The notes below the pieces were generated by a model that ran no database searches, was not told where the DNA came from, and worked only from the letters and a program-made list of their open reading frames with translations. A DNA stretch of 64,000 bases. Source: JAGVSZ01 sp019137045 (GTDB lineage Bacteria; Pseudomonadota; Gammaproteobacteria; Burkholderiales; SG8-39). This document shows, one piece after another, positions 59,630-64,000 of the stretch. The stretch lies in NCBI GenBank assembly GCA_046347635.1, contig JAXMFT010000008.1, positions 62,001-126,000 of the forward strand, given 5' to 3'. Both the position numbers and the translations under genes were made by a program. Numbering within the stretch: the first letter of the stretch is position 1; each line of letters opens with the position of its first letter.

Positions 59630-61342
59630 CTACTTCGCCGGCTCGGGGCCGGGCGGCGCGCCCTTGAGCGCTTTCTCGAGCGCGTCCTCCAGCGACTCCT
59701 CCGCCTTCGCGCCGCCGGGCGATGCCGCCTCCGGGACGATGATGTTGATCTTGTCGATGTCGGCCGCCGGCTTCTTCGCCAGGCCGCCGCTCACCAGGTT
59801 GGGGAACGCGATCACCAGCGCGACCATGATCACCTGCAGCACGACGAAGGGCACCGCGCCCCAGTAGATCTGGCCGGTGGTGACCTTGGCGATGAGCTTG
59901 CCGGTGACCTTGTCGACGTAGTCCTTCGGCGAGGCGACGCTGCGCAGGTAGAACAGCGCGTAGCCGAACGGCGGATGCATGAACGAGGTCTGCATGTTGA
60001 TGCTGATCAGGATGCCGAACCAGATGAGATCGATGCCGAGCTTCTCGGCCACCGGCCCGAGCAGCGGGATGATGATGAAGGCGAGCTCGAAGAAATCGAG
60101 GAAGAACGCCAGCACGAAGACGATCAGGTTCACCACGATCAGGAAGCCGAGCTGCCCGCCGGGCAGTGCGCCCAGCAGGTGCTCGACCCACAGGTGGCCG
60201 TCGACGCCGTAGAAGGTGAGGCTGAAGACGCGCGCGCCCACCAGGATGAACACCACGAACGAGGTGAGCTTCGCGGTGGTGTTCATCGCCTGCCGCAGCA
60301 GCGGGAAGGACAGCCGGCGCCGGGCAAGCGCCATCACCAGGGCGCCGGTGGCGCCCATCGCGCCGCCCTCGGTGGGCGTGGCGACGCCGAGGAAGATGGT
60401 GCCGAGCACCAGGAAGATCAGCGCGAGCGGCGGGATCAGGACGAAGGTGACGCGCTCGGCGATGCGCGACAGCAGCCCGAGCCGGAAGACGCGGTTGACG
60501 ACCGCCGCCACGAAGGCGACGCCCACCCCGACCGCCGTCGCCAGGACGAGCATCTCGTCCACCGGCGCGTCGGGTCTCCCGTAACGCCATTCGGCGAAAA
60601 CGGCCGCCGCGGCGATCGAGACGATCAGCACGACGATCAGCGAAACGATTCCGCTGCCGCCGCCCGGCTCGCGGAAGGTGCGCGCCTCCTTCGGCAGCGC
60701 GGGCGCCCAGGACGGCCGGAACACGGTGATGCCGACGGCGTACGCGGCGTACAGCCCGGTGAGGACCAGGCCGGGGATGAAGGCGCCGGCGTACATGTCG
60801 CCGACCGAGCGGCCGAGCTGGTCGGCCATCACGATCAGCACCAGCGAGGGCGGGATGATCTGCGCCAGCGTGCCCGAGGCCGCGATCACCCCGGTGGCGA
60901 AGCGCCGGTCGTAGCCGTAGCGCAGCATGATCGGCAGCGAGATCAGCCCCATCGAGATCACCGAGGCCGCCACCACGCCGGTGGTCGCGGCGAGCAGCGC
61001 GCCGACGAAGATGACCGCGAACCCGAGGCCGCCGCGCAGCGGACCGAACACCTGCCCGACGGTGTCGAGCAGGTCCTCGGCCATCCCGCTGCGCTCCAGG
61101 ATCAGCCCCATGAAGGTGAAGAACGGCACCGCGAGCAGCGTGTCGTTGGACATGATCGCCCAGATGCGCTGCGGCAGGGCCTGGAACAGCGACGGGTGCA
61201 GCAGGCCGAGCTCCACCCCGATCAGCCCGAAGAAGATGCCGTTGGCGGCCAGGGCGAAGGCCACCGGGTAGCCGAACAGGAGAAACACGATCAGCGCGCA
61301 GAACATGATCGGCGCCATGTTCTGGGTGATGAGCTCGATCAT
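59630..61342 (-). CDS. TRAP transporter large permease (DctM, long form)
   Basis: A 570-residue membrane protein of the long DctM class: APIMFCALIVFLLFGYPVAFALAANG start, PFFTFMGLILERSGMAEDLL, GALLAATTGVVAASV, then a central insertion (about 215-300) and NMQTSFMHPPFGYALFYLR. The long form typically partners TakP-like binding proteins for 2-oxoacids or lactate. Its hydrophilic C-terminus (about 535-570) is acidic and proline-rich. ATG overlaps the dctQ stop (ATGA). Confidence 0.92.
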   Translation of the reverse strand: MIELITQNMAPIMFCALIVFLLFGYPVAFALAANGIFFGLIGVELGLLHPSLFQALPQRIWAIMSNDTLLAVPFFTFMGLILERSGMAEDLLDTVGQVFGPLRGGLGFAVIFVGALLAATTGVVAASVISMGLISLPIMLRYGYDRRFATGVIAASGTLAQIIPPSLVLIVMADQLGRSVGDMYAGAFIPGLVLTGLYAAYAVGITVFRPSWAPALPKEARTFREPGGGSGIVSLIVVLIVSIAAAAVFAEWRYGRPDAPVDEMLVLATAVGVGVAFVAAVVNRVFRLGLLSRIAERVTFVLIPPLALIFLVLGTIFLGVATPTEGGAMGATGALVMALARRRLSFPLLRQAMNTTAKLTSFVVFILVGARVFSLTFYGVDGHLWVEHLLGALPGGQLGFLIVVNLIVFVLAFFLDFFELAFIIIPLLGPVAEKLGIDLIWFGILISINMQTSFMHPPFGYALFYLRSVASPKDYVDKVTGKLIAKVTTGQIYWGAVPFVVLQVIMVALVIAFPNLVSGGLAKKPAADIDKINIIVPEAASPGGAKAEESLEDALEKALKGAPPGPEPAK

Positions 61343-61932
61343 GCGCCTTCTCCCTGCTGCTTGCGCAGCTCCGCGGCGAGCTGTTCCTCGGCACTCGGTC
61401 CCTCGTCCTTCTCGCTCGGGTCGGGGATGAGCCCGCGCAGGAAGGCGATGCGCTTGATCAGCTCCGACACGCCCTGCGCCACGAGCAGCAGGAAGCCGAT
61501 CGGCACCATCAGGCGCGCCGGCCAGATGGCGAGGCCGCCGGCGTTGGCCGACACCTCGTTGCTGCGGTAGGCGTCGAGGAACACGGGCCACGACAGCCAC
61601 ATGATGGTGATCGCCATCGGCAGGAGGAAGAACACCGTGCCGAGCACCTCGATCCAGGTCTGCGTGCGCTTGGAGAAATGCCCCGACACGATGTCGATGC
61701 GCACGTGCTGGTTGTGCAGCAGGGTGTACCCGGCGCAGAACAGGAACACCGCCGAGAACAGGTACCACTGGATCTCGAGCCAGGCGTTCGAGCTCCGGTC
61801 GAGCGAGTAGCGCACCAGCGCGTTGCCGGAGCTGATCAGGACCGCCACCAGGATCAGCCAGTAGCTGAGCCTTCCGACCGTCTCGTTCACCGCATCGATG
61901 GCCCGCGACAGGCCGAGCAAGACCCGCATCAT
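61339..61932 (-). CDS. TRAP transporter small permease (DctQ)
   Basis: A 197-residue protein with four membrane segments; WLEIQWYLFSAVFLFCAGYTLLHNQHVRIDI (positions about 51-81) is the long-form DctQ signature. The charged C-terminal tail has about 30 residues. ATG at 61932, with AGGAGGG upstream, is preferred over a 60-residue-longer low-complexity reading. Upstream, 61933-62203 holds nothing recognisable. Confidence 0.9.
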   Translation of the reverse strand: MMRVLLGLSRAIDAVNETVGRLSYWLILVAVLISSGNALVRYSLDRSSNAWLEIQWYLFSAVFLFCAGYTLLHNQHVRIDIVSGHFSKRTQTWIEVLGTVFFLLPMAITIMWLSWPVFLDAYRSNEVSANAGGLAIWPARLMVPIGFLLLVAQGVSELIKRIAFLRGLIPDPSEKDEGPSAEEQLAAELRKQQGEGA

Positions 61933-62203
61933 CCGCACCCTCCTCGAACTGCACGCGACGACGTGCAACGCTCCGGCCGGCTCCGGCTCGCCCGCCGCAC
62001 CCGCCCGGCGCGCGTCCGTCCCGCGCCCCTGCGCCTCCTCGCGCAGCGGCGAAGTGTAGCCGAGTCCGACCGCGGTCTCTGTTCTGCGATGCGCCGCGGC
62101 CGCGCGCACCTGCGGTCCGGTTCCTGGCCCGCGAATCCTTCCGATTCAACGCATTAGATCGATGGAGGCGGGACGGACCGGCCCGCGCGCAGCGAGCCGC
62201 CGG

Positions 62204-63352
62204 TCAGTTGGCGCGCGGGCGCAGGCGCAGGAAGAGCGCGAGAAGCAACGCGAACGCGCCGCTCCAGCACGCCGCGGCCGCGACCAGCAGCGTCACGGGA
62301 TCGTAGACGCCCAGGCCCGCGAGCACGCGCGCCAGCGTCGCCGCCGCGAGGAGGATCGTGCCCCAGATCGGCGCGGCGAAATCGACGGGCTCCCGCCGCG
62401 CCTTGCGGATCCAGGTCGTGGCCATGACGTTGAGCGTGAGCGTGCCGAGGCTGCCCACCGTGATGAGGTGCAGCGCCACGGTCTGGTGGCTCTCGGTCGC
62501 GAGCGCGGCGGCGAAGCCGAGCAGGCCCAGGGCGAGCCATGCGTACCCGCCCGCAAGGCACAGCAGATCGGGCCGGCCGCGCAGCATCCACAGCCGCCAG
62601 CGGACGAGTCGAATCGCGGCGAGCACACCGGCCACGCCCGTGGCGACGGCCGCCAGCGCGCCGAAAACCGGACCGGAGAGGAGCAGCGCGACCGACCCGG
62701 TCGCCATGGCGAGGATCAAGCCGCCCTCGATGCGCGGCTGCACGCGGGCGTCGAGGTTGCCGCCCTGCCGGTAGAACTGGCCGGCGACCGCGGGCGCGAT
62801 CACGCGCCCGCCCATGAAGAGCATCAGCAGGGCGAAGAGGAGGGCGGCGACGATGAACACGCCGCGCCCGGCCGCGGCGGCGCGGGTGAGCGGAAGCACT
62901 TCGGATGCCAGGCCGGCGGCGAAGATCGCGGTGAGCACCAGCGGGAGCGCCTGGTTGCGCAGCTTCTTCGCGGCACCGAAGAGCCGCGGCGCGACGTGCG
63001 CCGCGAGCAGCACGAAGAACGCGGCGTTCAGCGCGGTGGCGGCGAGGCCGTGCGGCGCGGCCAGGAACGCGAGCCGCCCGGCGGCCCAGAGCCCGAACAG
63101 CAGGAGGAGGCGCGGCCGCGGCATGGCGCCGACCTGGTTGCCGGCCACCACCGCGACCGCGAACCCGAACAGCATCTCGTGCGCGTGTCCGGCGGGCGTG
63201 GCGAGGGCCGGAAACGCGCCCGTGATCCCGGTCAGCGAGAGCACCGACGCCGGCAGCACGAAGAGCGCGTAGAGCGCCGCGGCCGGGAAGAAGAGCATGT
63301 CGCCCGTGACGGGCCGTCGCGTGCCGGCGTTCGTGGAGTGCACGCTGGACAT
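62204..63352 (-). CDS. nnrS: NnrS-family heme-copper membrane protein
   Basis: A 382-residue NnrS protein with about 12 membrane segments. Diagnostic PAGHAHEMLFGFAVAVVAGNQVG (about 53-75) contains the conserved H-x-H-E, and SHQTVALHLITVGSLGTLTLNVM (about 288-310) the second His block. It is associated with NO tolerance in denitrifiers. Second NnrS-type gene of the window; the two bracket the benzoyl-CoA reductase and TRAP genes. Confidence 0.88.
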   Translation of the reverse strand: MSSVHSTNAGTRRPVTGDMLFFPAAALYALFVLPASVLSLTGITGAFPALATPAGHAHEMLFGFAVAVVAGNQVGAMPRPRLLLLFGLWAAGRLAFLAAPHGLAATALNAAFFVLLAAHVAPRLFGAAKKLRNQALPLVLTAIFAAGLASEVLPLTRAAAAGRGVFIVAALLFALLMLFMGGRVIAPAVAGQFYRQGGNLDARVQPRIEGGLILAMATGSVALLLSGPVFGALAAVATGVAGVLAAIRLVRWRLWMLRGRPDLLCLAGGYAWLALGLLGFAAALATESHQTVALHLITVGSLGTLTLNVMATTWIRKARREPVDFAAPIWGTILLAAATLARVLAGLGVYDPVTLLVAAAACWSGAFALLLALFLRLRPRAN

Positions 63353-63427
63353 GATACGGTGCGACGAAGGGCGAACGGGCGGACGCGCCCGCCCGCGTGC
63401 GGAAGGAAGGGCTCGCCCCCGCGGCGG

Positions 63428-64000
63428 TCAGCCGCGCGGCACGGGCGACACGCGGACGAGGCGCGGGTCGTCCCGCGCGTCCACCAGGATCCGCCGCACG
63501 CGCTCCTGCCACAGGCGGCCGAACGCCGCGCGCTCGGACGGCTCGGCGTCGCGCGCGAGCGCGCGCTGGAGCAGCGGCCGCATGCCGGCGTCCGGCGGAA
63601 CCGGCGACGGGTCGAACGCGACCTCGACCGCGGCGCCGGTGTCGAGGCGGGTGAAGCGGATCTCGCCCGCGATCGGCGCGCCGAACACGAGCAGCCCGCG
63701 CCGGTCGAAGCGGCCGGCGATGCCCTTGAAGCCGTCGTCCTGCCGCGCGCCGGTGATCAGCGACACGACCCCGGCGATCACGCCGGTGACGCCGTCGGTC
63801 GCGTCGTCGCGGAACTCGGCGCGGACCGCGCCGCGCTCCGGCACCGCGTCGCCGTACAGGGCCGCGAGCGCCTTCGCCGACATCAGATAGGCGCCCGCGA
63901 CCGTCGGGCAGGAGTGCCCGGCGAGCTTCACCGCGTCCACGTAGCCGTACTCGACCACGCCGCCGGAGAACGCGTCGAGGAACTCGAGCAACGGGTCGCG
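63428..64000 (-). CDS. FmdE-like protein, 5-prime end outside the window
   Basis: At least 191 residues are visible; the frame is open to the window edge, so the true start lies beyond 64000. LAGHSCPTVAGAYLMSAKALAALYGD is the signature of the FmdE (formylmethanofuran dehydrogenase subunit E-like) domain, with the Cys-His metal-binding element GHSCP. In bacteria without methanogenesis these are small metalloproteins of unclear function, often near molybdoenzyme or denitrification genes. It precedes nnrS on the same strand by 75 bp. Confidence 0.72.
   Translation of the reverse strand, partial: RDPLLEFLDAFSGGVVEYGYVDAVKLAGHSCPTVAGAYLMSAKALAALYGDAVPERGAVRAEFRDDATDGVTGVIAGVVSLITGARQDDGFKGIAGRFDRRGLLVFGAPIAGEIRFTRLDTGAAVEVAFDPSPVPPDAGMRPLLQRALARDAEPSERAAFGRLWQERVRRILVDARDDPRLVRVSPVPRG

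Overview
The window reads as chromosome of a GC-rich (about 70%) betaproteobacterium, most likely Burkholderiales-like. This is inferred from four orphan Bug/TctC-type periplasmic binding proteins without TctAB membrane partners, tightly overlapping ATGA/GTGA operons, an NsrR/DUF2249/NnrS nitric-oxide regulon, and a bzd-type (Azoarcus-like) benzoyl-CoA reductase gene order. I saw no rRNA, tRNA, CRISPR array or transposase. Nearly all genes concern uptake and breakdown of small carboxylated, aromatic or amide/imide nitrogen compounds.

Layout. 0-4 kb (minus): amidohydrolase, M20 amidase and UbiD decarboxylase. 4.5-8.8 kb (plus): Bug protein, orphan molybdenum hydroxylase large subunit, 4,5-dihydroxyphthalate-decarboxylase-like protein. 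9-11.7 kb: WrbA and glutathionyl-hydroquinone reductase divergent from a LysR regulator. 11.7-12.1 kb: gene debris, including a deleted partial copy of a fumarylacetoacetate-hydrolase (FAH) gene found intact at 18 kb. 12.1-18.9 kb: cyclase-family hydrolase plus Bug (minus), and a ThDP enzyme, Bug, metallo-beta-lactamase-fold hydrolase and FAH (plus).

18.9-29.7 kb is the most coherent candidate new system. A six-gene minus operon encodes a PEP-mutase/isocitrate-lyase-family lyase, LeuC/LeuD-type hydro-lyase subunits, an isochorismatase-family amidase and two PuuE/NodB-fold hydrolases. It diverges from a five-gene branched-chain-type ABC importer followed by a GntR/HutC regulator, with related operator-like palindromes in both control regions. 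Together these could take up and degrade a cyclic imide or amide: ring opening, half-amide hydrolysis, hydration to a malate, then C-C cleavage.

29.7-31.5 kb is a damaged region with a direct repeat and two indel-riddled genes; 31.6-37.3 kb is a second ABC importer operon with an alpha/beta hydrolase. 37.7-41.6 kb holds a nitrilase-family amidase, RidA, 3-hydroxyanthranilate dioxygenase, an isochorismatase-family hydrolase and a LigAB-type extradiol dioxygenase. 41.7-48.7 kb is a TRAP transporter operon continuing into pyrK, class 1B pyrD and an M20 ureidohydrolase, divergent from pyrE: a candidate orotate uptake and reductive catabolism locus.

48.8-64 kb combines a PaaA/PaaC-like protein, a Bug protein, nsrR with a recognisable operator, DUF2249, DUF59 and NnrS-like genes, the benzoyl-CoA reductase operon (bzdNOPQ-like, 7Fe ferredoxin, hemerythrin), a TRAP system whose binding protein and permease converge on a shared terminator, a second nnrS and a truncated FmdE-like gene. 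This suggests a facultative denitrifier that degrades aromatics anaerobically.
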